From assembly GCF_001953865.1 (NCBI RefSeq), contig NZ_MQUQ01000015.1:232026-296025 (forward strand): 64,000 nucleotides of DNA, read 5' to 3'. Shown one piece after another: positions 31,526 through 40,427 of the stretch. The position numbers and the translations under genes were made by a program. Position 1 is the stretch's first letter. Every line of letters begins with the position of its first letter. The DNA is from Amycolatopsis coloradensis. GTDB taxonomy: Bacteria > Actinomycetota > Actinomycetes > Mycobacteriales > Pseudonocardiaceae. A model generated the notes under the pieces. It had not been told where the DNA came from. It ran no database searches and saw only the letters and a program-made list of their open reading frames with translations.

Positions 31526-33167
31526 GCACCGAGGCGACCACGTTCCGGGCGCGGTGGCCCTCTCGCACACGGAACGACCCGGTCGCCGGAAGATCACGGT
31601 TCCTGCGCCAGTGATAGGCGGAAATCGCGGGCAGCGGCTCGCCTGGCGTGGTGAGTTGGACGACAGGCTTCCCGGCACTCCAGAGCAGGCACCGGTCCAC
31701 GCCGATCCCGGCGATGAGCCCGGCATCGGGACGGCGACGAGTGATTTCTCTTGCCCAGCCGTCGAAGTCCGCGTCCTCACCGGTGAATTCGCAGTAGACG
31801 ACGTCGGCGCCTTCGAGATCGTCCAGAGTGGACAGTTCTTCGTGGGCGACGATGTGGCGATCGGAAGCGGCGGTCTGCTCCACCTGTTCGGTGGGGAACC
31901 GGGTGACCGCGACATGATCCGCGTGCTGCCGGACCTCGACCGAGAACGTCGTCGGCTCCGTCACGTCCGGCACCGGATCGGGTACGGGCCGGAAGACCGC
32001 GCGGGCGTCCGGCTCCGGCAGACCCATCAGTTCGTAGAGAACGGGGCGAAGGAGTTCCGCGCACTTTCCCGAGAACTCGACCGCTTGTTCCGCGACGTCG
32101 GTGAGTGGTTCCGTCGCGCCCGCTCGGTCGACCTGCTCGCGCAGATCGCGTTCGATGTCGAGACGTGGAGCCCTGGCCAGGAGGTCGGCGAGCGGTGAGT
32201 CCGGTACCACCGTGGCGGGTTCCCGGCTGCCGATCAACACCGGGATCTTCGCGGCGGCCGCGTACAGCGCGATGGAGCCGCCGTCCGAGATCAGGCAATC
32301 CGCGGAAACGACGGTCGCCTGCCAGCCGCGTTGGGGTGGGATCACGGCGAGCCCTGCTCGCAGGGCCCGCGACAGCCACGCGCGGAGCTGCCAGGGACCG
32401 TGCGCGGCCCAAGCGCCCGGATGCACGATGAGGCTGAACTTGTACTCGTCGACGGGGAACTGGGTGAGCAGCCGTGCGGGCAGGCCCGGATCGGTGCCCA
32501 GCAGGGAATCCGGTCCCCAGGTGGACGCCAGCACGACGTGCTTGCGGTCACCGATGTCGAGCAGGCGCCGGTAGCGGGCCGCGCGATGGAGACTGGCGAG
32601 CATCCGGTCGTGACAGGGGTCGCCCACCACGACGGCGTGCGGTTCGGCTTGGGGACAGTTCTGCCGGAGATAACGCAGCTGATTGCTGTGCGAAAGGCCG
32701 ATCCGGCTGGGGACGACGTGACCGTCCCGGACCAGTCGTGCCGGGTTCAGTCCCGAAATGACCGGCTGGTGCGGGTAGTGCTTTTGGTGTCCGATGCCGT
32801 GCGGCACGAGCAGGACGGGCGCCTTCAGCCGGTGGAGTTCGTCGTTCTCACTGGCGGCTATCGCCAGGTCGAACCTGGTTTCGACAGCCTGATCCCAGGA
32901 GATGACCTTCGCGTCAAGCGAGGCGAGGAACTCACTGACTCCAGAGGACAGGATCGCTGGTTCTCGCTCGTTGTGGGTGAACACGACCTGGACTCGCGGG
33001 TCGTCCTTCAGCAGCGACACGACGTCGAGCAGCCGGGTCAAGGTGGTCACGGTGCGGACGACGACCAGAACGCGATGGGAGAACCGGACCGTGAGCCACT
33101 GATCGAACTCGGGGTCGACCGGGACCTTCGCCCAAAACGACGGGGGGGGGGTACTTTTTTCGCGCAC
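31515..33167 (-). CDS. GT-B-like protein, CDP-glycerol glycerophosphotransferase type (putative)
   Basis: A 550-residue protein. The first part has Rossmann-like strands (RVLVVVRTVTTLTRLLDVVSLL, VQVVFTHNERE). The middle has APVLLVPHGIGHQKHYPHQ, VVVGDPCHDRMLAS, HVVLASTWGPDSLLG and SADCLISDGGSIALYAAAAKIPVLIG. This pattern resembles the donor-binding half of teichoic-acid glycerophosphotransferase-type GT-B enzymes; activity is inferred. The start GTG overlaps the regulator stop (TAGTG). Codons 6-10 are a C10 run beside an A6 run, so slippage could switch the reading frame. Confidence 0.6.
   Translation of the reverse strand: MREKSTPPPSFWAKVPVDPEFDQWLTVRFSHRVLVVVRTVTTLTRLLDVVSLLKDDPRVQVVFTHNEREPAILSSGVSEFLASLDAKVISWDQAVETRFDLAIAASENDELHRLKAPVLLVPHGIGHQKHYPHQPVISGLNPARLVRDGHVVPSRIGLSHSNQLRYLRQNCPQAEPHAVVVGDPCHDRMLASLHRAARYRRLLDIGDRKHVVLASTWGPDSLLGTDPGLPARLLTQFPVDEYKFSLIVHPGAWAAHGPWQLRAWLSRALRAGLAVIPPQRGWQATVVSADCLISDGGSIALYAAAAKIPVLIGSREPATVVPDSPLADLLARAPRLDIERDLREQVDRAGATEPLTDVAEQAVEFSGKCAELLRPVLYELMGLPEPDARAVFRPVPDPVPDVTEPTTFSVEVRQHADHVAVTRFPTEQVEQTAASDRHIVAHEELSTLDDLEGADVVYCEFTGEDADFDGWAREITRRRPDAGLIAGIGVDRCLLWSAGKPVVQLTTPGEPLPAISAYHWRRNRDLPATGSFRVREGHRARNVVASVLTE
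33142..33160. repeat. Homopolymer pair G10 and T6 at the 5' end of the GT-B-like gene
   Basis: Ten G at 33142-33151, TAC, then six T at 33155-33160. On the coding (minus) strand this reads A6-GTA-C10 within the first ten codons. Such runs are hot spots for slippage and also for sequencing error. Confidence 0.9.
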
Positions 33168-33793
33168 TACCTGTCCCGGCGTGCGATCCACGCCGCGGCC
33201 TGCGTTCGCCGCTGCATGCCCAGCTTCGCGAGGACGGACGTCACGTAGTTCTTCACCGTCTTCTCGGCGAGGAACAGGCGTTCCGCGATCTCGCGGTTGG
33301 ACATGCCCTGCCCGATCAGGTCCAGTACCTCGCGCTCGCGTTCGGTGAGCGACCCGAGTTCGTCCTCGGGCGGATGCCGCAGCTTGTCCAGCACCCGCGC
33401 CGTCGACAGCGGGTCGAGCAGCGAGCGGCCCGCCGCGACCTCGCGGACCGCGTTGACGACGTCCTGGCCGCGGACCTGTTTCAGCAGATACCCGGCCGCG
33501 CCCGCCATGATCGCGCCGACCATGGCCTCCTCGTCGTCGAACGCGGTCAGCATCAGGCACTGCGGCGGATTCGCCTTCGAGCGCAGTTCACGGCAGAGCG
33601 CGATGCCGTCCCCGTCACCGAGGCGCACGTCGACCACCGCGACGTCCGGTTCGACGTGCATCGCGACGGCCAGTGCCTCGTCGACCCCGCTCGCTTCAGC
33701 GACGACCTCGATATCGGGCTCGTCGCTGAGGAGGTCACGCAGCCCGCGCCGCACCACCTCGTGGTCGTCGATGAGCAGCACCTGGATCGGCAT
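33167..33793 (-). CDS. devR: DevR/DosR-like NarL-family response regulator
   Basis: A 208-residue regulator. The receiver domain has the acid pair DD at 9-10, phospho-acceptor D55 (AVVDVRLGDGDG) and K104-type lysine (GYLLKQVRG). A LuxR-type DNA-binding domain follows (LTEREREVLDLIGQGMSNREIAERLFLAEKTVKNYV, about 147-182). The segment FLAEKTVKNYVTSVLAKLGMQRRTQAA closely follows mycobacterial DevR/DosR, the hypoxia/NO regulator. No kinase is adjacent; the DevS-like kinase is at the end of the bd oxidase operon. Its stop overlaps the next gene's GTG. Confidence 0.88.
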   Translation of the reverse strand: MPIQVLLIDDHEVVRRGLRDLLSDEPDIEVVAEASGVDEALAVAMHVEPDVAVVDVRLGDGDGIALCRELRSKANPPQCLMLTAFDDEEAMVGAIMAGAAGYLLKQVRGQDVVNAVREVAAGRSLLDPLSTARVLDKLRHPPEDELGSLTEREREVLDLIGQGMSNREIAERLFLAEKTVKNYVTSVLAKLGMQRRTQAAAWIARRDR

Positions 33794-33802
33794 ACCCCCA
33801 CG

Positions 33803-34945
33803 TTACTTCGTCGCCTTGGCGACCACCCGCTCCACCAGCGGAGACGGCAGCCCGGCCCGCTCGGCCAGCCAGCATGCCCACTTCCGCAGCAGCGCCATCG
33901 CCACCGGGTCCCGCCGGTCGCCGAGCACGTCCAGGTAGTAGCCGATCCGGCCGGGGGAAACGTCGAACCGGGTGTCCGGCACCAGGCCCTCCATCCATTC
34001 GCCCGCCAGGTCTTCCACGGCCTCGGGATCGGGTTCGCCGCCGTGGCGCTCGCTGTGCCACTCGATGAACGGACGGGACATTTCGGCCGGGTCGGGGTCA
34101 TCGAACAGTGATTGGTACGGCGGGAGCGGCAGGTTGCGCTTCTTCAGCGCCGTTTCGAGATCCTCGAACCGGCGTTGCGCGCGATGCCAGTTGTCGAGCG
34201 CGTCGCGGGACTCGAAGCCGATGACGTCGAATTCGCAGCTGACCAGGCCGGCCAGCCGTTCGGTGTCGGTCACCGCCTTCGGCTCCGCGTCGCCCGCTTC
34301 GTCGCCGAGTTTCTTCCGCCAAGCTTCGGTGGCTTGCTCGACGTCGTCGTAGACGTGGCCGCCGGTCAGGGCGGGGATCCCGGACATGTCGACGTCGAAC
34401 AGGTATACGCCGGGATAGGTGTACGCCGCGATCACCGCGAGGCGCGTGCCGTAGACGTCGCGCATCTCCCAGACTTCACCGGTCGCCTTGAGGTCCGCGA
34501 GGGACCGCGGCCAGGCCGACAGACGCTCGCTCTCGGACTCGACACGGGCGATCGTGGACCGCAGCGTCGGCGCCACGCCGGGAGCGGCGATCGCGAGCAG
34601 GCCGTGCAGCAGGCGCCACAGCGCTTCCGTCGGCTCGCTCTTCGCCAGAGCGGACACCTCGGCGACCAAAGCGGCGAAGAACAGGTCGAAGTCGAGACCG
34701 TAGTTGTCGTCGTCGATGGCGCGCTTCAGTTCGGCCCCGAGCAGCTCGCACGTCGCTTGCTCGAGGTCGCGAGCTGTTTCGCAGGCCAGCAATCCGTCGA
34801 CGCCGCCGAGGATGTTCCCGACTCCCTCCTCGAACCAGTCCGGGAAGGACACTGGTTCGGAGGTCAACGGCACCTTCGGCTTTGTCGCCTGCTTCTTGTT
34901 CTTCTTGGTCTTCTTCGGCTTCCGGCCGCGGGAAACGGGGGACAT
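33803..34945 (-). CDS. Conserved hypothetical protein with basic N-terminal tail (paralogue-like to 40428)
   Basis: A 380-residue soluble protein starting MSPVSRGRKPKKTKKNKKQA. An acidic helical domain follows (LLACETARDLEQATCELLGAEL). A central block has GEVWEMRDVYGTRLAVIAAYTYPGVYLFDVD (about residue 150), which parallels GDCWRTGDVFGDESSLLCVFSRG in the protein at 40428. The C-terminal part is helical (WLAERAGLPSPLVERVVAKATK). Both share the MSPVSR(G/A)RK lead, so they look like members of one family of unknown function. The ATG at 34945 follows the usual purine-rich site. Confidence 0.7.
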   Translation of the reverse strand: MSPVSRGRKPKKTKKNKKQATKPKVPLTSEPVSFPDWFEEGVGNILGGVDGLLACETARDLEQATCELLGAELKRAIDDDNYGLDFDLFFAALVAEVSALAKSEPTEALWRLLHGLLAIAAPGVAPTLRSTIARVESESERLSAWPRSLADLKATGEVWEMRDVYGTRLAVIAAYTYPGVYLFDVDMSGIPALTGGHVYDDVEQATEAWRKKLGDEAGDAEPKAVTDTERLAGLVSCEFDVIGFESRDALDNWHRAQRRFEDLETALKKRNLPLPPYQSLFDDPDPAEMSRPFIEWHSERHGGEPDPEAVEDLAGEWMEGLVPDTRFDVSPGRIGYYLDVLGDRRDPVAMALLRKWACWLAERAGLPSPLVERVVAKATK

Positions 34946-34970
34946 GGCCGTAAAGCGTAGACCGTCTCGA

Positions 34971-37487
34971 TCAGCCGGCCGCCCAGAAAGCCGCCTTGGC
35001 GACCTGTGCGTACAACCCCTTCGGGTGATCGCGGAACAGCGGCTCGGTGCCGAACAGCACCACCCGTCCGCCGAGCGCCGAAGTGCCGGAGACGACGGCT
35101 GCCTGTCCCGACGCTTGCAGTGGCCCGCCTGTCCCGTCGTCCCGGGTCCGCCAATGCCCCGCGACCAGCGGATTCCCGCTCGCGTAGCGCTGTTCCACGC
35201 TGACCGAGGAGCCGAGACCGGTGAACCAGAACGGTCCGTAGACGAACGAGTCGGGCAGTGCCCCGGCCCCGACCGGGCCGGTCCCGTTGACGACGGAAAC
35301 GACGCCGTTGCCGTCCTCCCGGCCCTCGACCGGACGCGCTTCGAGAAGTCCCCCGTCAGTGTTGAACCGCGCGCCTGTGGCGCCGCGGGTGACCACGCCA
35401 CCCCGGGCGAGGAAAGCGCGTAGGGCGTCCTTCGCGGCGGGGTTGAGATCGGGGTACCGCAGTCCCGAAGAGACGAACAGCAGGTCGATCCGCGACCAGT
35501 CGAAGCCCGCGTTGAGCACCGCCGCCGACACCGGACGGACGTCGAAGCCCATGTCCCGCAACGCTTTCAGCTCATCCGGGCCGACGGCTCCGGCGATCGT
35601 CTTGCGGCTGAGCGGAGTCGAGGTCCCCCGTGCTTCGGTGAACCGGACGCCGTAGCGGTCCGCCACTTCGGCGGCCGCGGGGCGAGCCGACGCGGGGACG
35701 ACGATCGTGCCGTCGGCCGCGCGTCCCAGTGCGAGTCCGCGGTTCAGCAGGTCGTTGGTGGCGCTGACGTCCTTGCCGTCGACGAGTTTCAGCGCGAGAT
35801 CGCGACCCGGCGCCGCGTCGATACCGCCGGTGGGTGACGCGGCGGCGACGTCGTGCGCCCGGACGTCGAGCCTGCCGTGGGCGACGATGTCGACCGAAGC
35901 GCCCCACAGCAGGCGATGACTCCAGCCGGAGATGTCGTACATGACCGGTACCTTCGCCGAGATGTCGCTGCCCTGCTCCAGCATCACGTTCGCCAGACCG
36001 CGTTTGGGCTGGTGCATGTCGACCAGATACGAACCGGCCGGATACCGCCGCCCGGCCAGCGAGAAGGCGCGATCCGCCTGGCGGACGCGGACGTCGTTGG
36101 CCACCAGGTGGTCGACGAGCCGTGAAGCCGCGACGGCCGACCGCTGGTCCGCGCCGGCCGGGATGACGTACGCACGCGGGAATTCGGTGCGGTAGCGGTC
36201 TTCCGGCCCGAAACCGGGCACGAACCCGTCCGGGATTTCGCGCTGTGCCTCGCCCGCGCTGCCACGGCGGAACATCTCGATCTGGTTCGCGATCAGCTCG
36301 CCGCGATTGCGGTCGACGTAGGTCAGCGTGCTGCCGATGGTGGCCTCGACGACCTCGGTGTTGATCACCGAACGCCGCCGCAGTTCCTCGACGGGCTGCG
36401 TCTCGTAGTCCGCGTTGTTGACCCGCATCGGGATTTCGATCGTGAACGACACCGCGCCGTGGTACATCGCGTACTGGGCGGTGTAGATCGGCGCCCAGCC
36501 GTCCCAGCTGCCGGGTTCGTAGTCGCGGAACGGGATCTCGGGCTTCGCCGTCTCCGGCCGTCCGAGGGCCTTGACCGCCTGCTCCATGCCGAGACCGTTG
36601 GCGTACCCGTGCTTGAGGTAGAGGTCGAAGTCGTAGTTCTGGCCGTGTGGCGGCGTGGTCGGCTCGATGAGCGTGTTCGCGACGTAGCCGTGTTCGTCCA
36701 GCATCATCAGCGGCTGCTTGCCGATGGCGATCCCGCGCATGGCCCGCACCTCCGGCTGCGACGCGGTGACGAAGTCGCGGTTCGGGTCGAACCCCGCCGA
36801 TGTTTGCCGGGTACCGGCGACGCGACCGTCCGGATTGGCCGTGACGTTGAAGTAGAAGCGGTTCCGCTTCAGCAGTTCGGCGGTCTTGGGATCCTTCGAC
36901 GTCACCAGCTTCTCGATGACGCGGAGCGCGCCGTCGGTGCCTTCCCATTCGTTGCCGTGGATGTTGTTGTTGATCCACACCGGCGCCTTGTAGCCGTGGC
37001 GCAGGAACGGGTCGCGCGCGGCACGGGCCGGGTCGTTCTCGATCAGCGATCGCCACGCGTCCTGCCGCCGTGTTTCGAACGGGCTCTCCGGCGCGGTGAG
37101 CGTCACCAGGTAGAGGTCCCGGCCGAGACCGGACCGCCCGGCGATCTCGACCGAGATCCGGTCGCTGCCGTCCTGCAACGCGTTCAGCTTCGGCGCGATC
37201 GCGTGATACGGCGCGAGCCCGAGCTTGATCGACTTGTCGGCCGGGTTTTCCGGATGGACGCGCAGCTTCGTCTTGCGCGGATAACCGGAGTGGTCGCCCG
37301 CGACGTTCTCGCCCGCCGCGGCCCGCGCTGCGCTCAGCGGCGGGTCGGTCGCGGCGATCTCGTTGCGTTCCGGCCCGTTGCCGGGGTCTCGATGCGTCGT
37401 CGGCGGTGGTGCCGCGTGTGCCGGCGCGGCGACCGCGCTCAGGGAAAGCAGCAGAGCCAGGACCACGGTGCGGGCCGAACGCGACAA
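34971..37487 (-). CDS. Secreted M14 family zinc carboxypeptidase
   Basis: An 838-residue exported peptidase with a clean signal peptide (ARTVVLALLLSLSAVAAPAHA). The M14 catalytic domain carries the zinc ligands HxxE in NNNIHGNEWEGTDG (about 177-180) and His in MLDEHGYV (about 265); the general-base Glu is in VSFTIEIPM (about 349). A long C-terminal part (about 400-838) holds a glutamine-amidotransferase-like/beta domain (ELKALRDMGFDVRPVSAAVL, LLFVSSGLRYPDLNP). It removes C-terminal residues from extracellular peptides. TTG start with GGAGGTGG upstream. Confidence 0.9.
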   Translation of the reverse strand: MSRSARTVVLALLLSLSAVAAPAHAAPPPTTHRDPGNGPERNEIAATDPPLSAARAAAGENVAGDHSGYPRKTKLRVHPENPADKSIKLGLAPYHAIAPKLNALQDGSDRISVEIAGRSGLGRDLYLVTLTAPESPFETRRQDAWRSLIENDPARAARDPFLRHGYKAPVWINNNIHGNEWEGTDGALRVIEKLVTSKDPKTAELLKRNRFYFNVTANPDGRVAGTRQTSAGFDPNRDFVTASQPEVRAMRGIAIGKQPLMMLDEHGYVANTLIEPTTPPHGQNYDFDLYLKHGYANGLGMEQAVKALGRPETAKPEIPFRDYEPGSWDGWAPIYTAQYAMYHGAVSFTIEIPMRVNNADYETQPVEELRRRSVINTEVVEATIGSTLTYVDRNRGELIANQIEMFRRGSAGEAQREIPDGFVPGFGPEDRYRTEFPRAYVIPAGADQRSAVAASRLVDHLVANDVRVRQADRAFSLAGRRYPAGSYLVDMHQPKRGLANVMLEQGSDISAKVPVMYDISGWSHRLLWGASVDIVAHGRLDVRAHDVAAASPTGGIDAAPGRDLALKLVDGKDVSATNDLLNRGLALGRAADGTIVVPASARPAAAEVADRYGVRFTEARGTSTPLSRKTIAGAVGPDELKALRDMGFDVRPVSAAVLNAGFDWSRIDLLFVSSGLRYPDLNPAAKDALRAFLARGGVVTRGATGARFNTDGGLLEARPVEGREDGNGVVSVVNGTGPVGAGALPDSFVYGPFWFTGLGSSVSVEQRYASGNPLVAGHWRTRDDGTGGPLQASGQAAVVSGTSALGGRVVLFGTEPLFRDHPKGLYAQVAKAAFWAAG

Positions 37488-37555
37488 GGGCCACCTCCAA
37501 AGACGTCGGCACAGTGTTTCCGCTCGCCAAAGACGTCACAAGACCCGAAAGGCGG

Positions 37556-37873
37556 CTAATCGGGCGCCGGGAACCGATGCTCGTTCCGGTCGATCTTGGC
37601 GTTGGCCGCCTCGATCAGGTCGACGCCGAGACTGTTCGCCAGCTGGAGGAGATACAGCGTGACGTCGGCGATCTCGTCGACGACGTTGTGCGCCAGCTCG
37701 GAGTCGGAACGCCACTTCGCGGACTCCTCCGGGGTGAGCCACTGGAACAGCGAAGTCAGCTCGCCGACTTCGCCGGACAGCGCCATGACCAGGTTCTTCG
37801 GCGTGTGGAACGGTTCCCAGGCTCGTGCCGCGGCGAAGTCACGGAGGCGCTGGTTGAGGTCTTCGAGAGTCAC
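37556..37873 (-). CDS. MazG-like nucleotide pyrophosphohydrolase
   Basis: A 105-residue all-alpha protein of the MazG/dCTPase group. Metal-binding motifs are SGEVGELTSLFQW (E34 and E37) and NVVDEIADVTLYLLQLANSLG (E67 and D70). It hydrolyses non-canonical or excess (d)NTPs to monophosphates, a house-cleaning role. The conserved FHTPKNLVMALSGEVGEL lead is typical of the dCTP pyrophosphatase 1-like subgroup. Gene order gives no extra clue. Confidence 0.88.
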   Translation of the reverse strand: MTLEDLNQRLRDFAAARAWEPFHTPKNLVMALSGEVGELTSLFQWLTPEESAKWRSDSELAHNVVDEIADVTLYLLQLANSLGVDLIEAANAKIDRNEHRFPAPD

Positions 37874-37994
37874 GTGCCGTGCCTACCAGATCGTCACGGT
37901 GTGCAAACGGCCGTATGGCGGACGAGCGTTGACGTGCAATTTGCAACTTGCATAACGTCACTCCGCGTCGGGAGACCGATCCGGAAGGAAAACC

Positions 37995-38891
37995 TTGAGG
38001 TCCCAGCGAAGCATCCGCTCTCGCATGCTCTCCATCGCGTTCGTGCCGAGCGCGGCCCTGGTACTGGTCGCGTCGGTCATCGGCGGATTCCTCGTCCACC
38101 AGGCCGTCCGCATACGCGACGACGCCGAAGACGGCGCGGTCACCATGATCGCCGCGAGCCGGGGCATCGCGGTGTTGCAGCGCGACCGGGCGATCGCGTT
38201 GAAGGCGCCGGGAAGCCGCTCCGCCACCTACGCCGCGTACGCCGATCGCATCGACATCACGCTTTCCTCGTTGCGCGAGATCGCGCGGGCCGCCCCCGAC
38301 GCCGAGATCGGCTACCAGCAGGCGCTCGCCGTCGAACTGCTCACCGTCGTCGAAGGAGTGGACCGCAGCGTCTCCCTCGCGGTCGCCGGGATGGACGACG
38401 AAGGGCGGCGCGACTACGCCGCGGCCGTCGGCGCCTACCGGTCCAGGCTCGGCGCCGTCGCCGGAAAACTCACGGAAAGTAGCCGACAGATTTACCGGGA
38501 TCTCGTCGGAAGCGCGGACTGGAGCCGGTTCGGCGCGGTCGAAACCGCGTTGAGCGCGGCCACGCCACCTCCTGTCGGCCAGGCGGCCTGGCGTGTCGCG
38601 GCCGAGGTCGTCGGGCGATCGCTCGGTGACCTCGCCGCCCGCCAGATCGAGTACTCGGCGCGGCTCGCGATCGACGGCGGCCGCCGGGTATTGAGTGGTG
38701 CTTTCGCCACCACAGCGGCGATCTCGCTGCTCGCGGGGGTGGTGATGGCGGTCGTGATGCTGCTCGCCCGGCGGCTGCCGATCCCGGTCATCCGCTGCCC
38801 GGCGCGCCTTGAAGCGACGCCTTTGAGTTGGTCACACCGTGTGCACGACTACGCCGAAAAGAGCACGCTGTTGGCCCACACGCGTCGGTGA
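37995..38891 (+). CDS. Nitrate/nitrite-sensor-like membrane protein lacking its kinase (truncated sensor)
   Basis: A 298-residue protein. It has membrane helix 1 (FVPSAALVLVASVIGGFLVHQA), an external NIT-type all-helical domain (about 40-225, RDRAIALKAPGSRSATYAAYADRID, SRLGAVAGKLTESSRQIYRDLVG) and helix 2 (AFATTAAISLLAGVVMAVVMLLARRL). Intact relatives continue into HAMP and histidine-kinase domains. Here the sequence departs after LLARRL and stops 44 residues later (IPVIRCPARLEATPLSW...). It looks like the stump of a nitrate-sensing kinase. TTG start with GGAAGGA 7 bases upstream. Confidence 0.72.
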   Translation: MRSQRSIRSRMLSIAFVPSAALVLVASVIGGFLVHQAVRIRDDAEDGAVTMIAASRGIAVLQRDRAIALKAPGSRSATYAAYADRIDITLSSLREIARAAPDAEIGYQQALAVELLTVVEGVDRSVSLAVAGMDDEGRRDYAAAVGAYRSRLGAVAGKLTESSRQIYRDLVGSADWSRFGAVETALSAATPPPVGQAAWRVAAEVVGRSLGDLAARQIEYSARLAIDGGRRVLSGAFATTAAISLLAGVVMAVVMLLARRLPIPVIRCPARLEATPLSWSHRVHDYAEKSTLLAHTRR

Positions 38892-38914
38892 ACCGGTCGG
38901 GCAGACTTGTCCGG

Positions 38915-40228
38915 GTGAGTTCCACGACGGATCTGCGCCCCTTCCTGCGCACCTTGGACGCGGAGACGCTGGCGGACCTGCTTCATGCCCACGCCGAGCG
39001 TGACCCTGTGTTACGCCAGGCCCTGGAAAGCCGCTTCGTCACCCAGGGGAGTGACCTCGCGGAGGCGCACCGCCTCCTCGACACCGCCGTGATGGCGGGC
39101 AACGTCGAGTACGCCGCGAAGGTCGGCTCCGTTCTCGACACACTTCAGCGTCTTCTCGACGCCGGGAGCCGGGCCGATCTGGCCCCGCTCGCCCGCCGGA
39201 CCGTCGACGACATCAGCGAGATGCTGGAGCAGATCGACGACGCCTCGGGCGAGGTCGCGGACCGGCTGGACCGGGCCGTCGAGCTGTACGCGCGGGCCTG
39301 CGTCGCGCGCCCGCCGGACCAAGAGAGCCTGGCCCGCTGGATCCTCGAAGTGGAGTTCGACGGGCCAGGCTGGCCGTCCATCGAGCTGTCCGACTTCGCG
39401 TCCGCTTTGGGGGACAAGGGGATCGCGCTGATCAAGTCCACTGTGGACAACGTACTCGCGGAGCAGGCGTCCGGCTCGAAACGCGAGACGGCCGAGCGGT
39501 TGCGCGAGGAACTGGCGGAGGTGTCCGGCGACGTCGACGCACTCGTCGCGATCCTCGCCGCCAAACCGCCGCGGGTCGACGTCAGCCTCAAGATCGTGCG
39601 CGTGCTGCGTGCGGCGGGACGGCACAGCGAGGCCATCGCGCACGCGGCGCGGGCACTCACGCACGACAAGAAGGAAGAGGCGCCTCCATTCGAAGAAAAA
39701 CCGGTTCCCTTGTCGCGCAAGGACTTCGACGAGCAGCCCGGTGCCGCGGCGTATCTCGCGCTGCGTGCGGAGTCGCTGGAAACGGGGCGGTGGGTCGCGC
39801 AGCGGAAGGCCGCGCTGGCCCGGTTGCGTGAACTCGCCGCCGAGAGCACGGACGCCGCCGACGAACTCGTCCGCGCCCTGCTCGGCGAGGATCGCGCCGA
39901 CGAGGCCTGGCGGGCGGCGGTGCGTTTCGAAGCCTCGTTACCGGTGCGCGTCGAACTCGCGGCTTCGCGTTCCATAGCCCATCCGGCCGAAACAATTCCC
40001 ATCTACCGAGACCATGTCGAAGAATTGATCACCCGGAAAGACCCGAACTCCTACCGCGAGGCCGCCCGGCAACTGCGCAAACTGCGCACAGTGCACAAGA
40101 AGGCTGGTACCGCTGAAGAATTCAGCTCGTACCTCGGCACGTTGGTGGAAATACACAAACGCAAGACGCGGCTGATCGCCGAGGTCAAGGCGGCGAGAAT
40201 CGCGATTCCGAAACCGGCCAAGGCGTAA
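38915..40228 (+). CDS. DUF6880-like helical repeat protein
   Basis: A 437-residue soluble, almost entirely helical protein. Opening block: LRPFLRTLDAETLADLLHAHAERDPVLRQALESRF. Later blocks include RARACVARPPDQESLARWILE-like segments and TPR-like helices (HSEAIAHAARALTHDKKEE, YREAARQLRKLRTVHKKAG). The N-terminal pattern is typical of DUF6880/SWIM-associated proteins of unknown function. The GTG at 38915 was chosen because upstream codons overlap the truncated sensor. Confidence 0.7.
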   Translation: MSSTTDLRPFLRTLDAETLADLLHAHAERDPVLRQALESRFVTQGSDLAEAHRLLDTAVMAGNVEYAAKVGSVLDTLQRLLDAGSRADLAPLARRTVDDISEMLEQIDDASGEVADRLDRAVELYARACVARPPDQESLARWILEVEFDGPGWPSIELSDFASALGDKGIALIKSTVDNVLAEQASGSKRETAERLREELAEVSGDVDALVAILAAKPPRVDVSLKIVRVLRAAGRHSEAIAHAARALTHDKKEEAPPFEEKPVPLSRKDFDEQPGAAAYLALRAESLETGRWVAQRKAALARLRELAAESTDAADELVRALLGEDRADEAWRAAVRFEASLPVRVELAASRSIAHPAETIPIYRDHVEELITRKDPNSYREAARQLRKLRTVHKKAGTAEEFSSYLGTLVEIHKRKTRLIAEVKAARIAIPKPAKA

Positions 40229-40311
40229 CCGCGCCCGCCGCCGGTCGTTATTCGATGTGAACCGAGGAAACCCGGCGGAGAAGGTCGAGCCACCCTGGCG
40301 GGTGCGTTGAA

Positions 40312-40392
40312 GTCGCGGTGGTCCTGAACCGGTGTCCGCCGCGCCCTCCCCGCGACCGGGACACCGTGTTCCGCGCCCAGGACCACCGCGAC
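40312..40392. repeat. Compound inverted repeat between two genes
   Basis: Outer arms GTCGCGGTGGTCCTG (40312-40326) and CAGGACCACCGCGAC (40378-40392) are perfect 15-bp complements. Inside, CGGTGTCC (40330-40337) pairs with GGACACCG (40359-40366). The two nested stems could form a large hairpin in the 199-base gap 40229-40427. No second copy was noticed. Confidence 0.75.
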
Positions 40393-40427
40393 GACCCCGT
40401 TCGGGGCCGCGTGGAAACATGTGATTC

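Noticed and set aside
31515..33560. Extending the GT-B-like gene upstream to 33560
   Set aside because: The extra 130 codons are an Arg/Gly-rich shadow of the DevR-like gene; the GTG overlapping the regulator stop is the sensible start.
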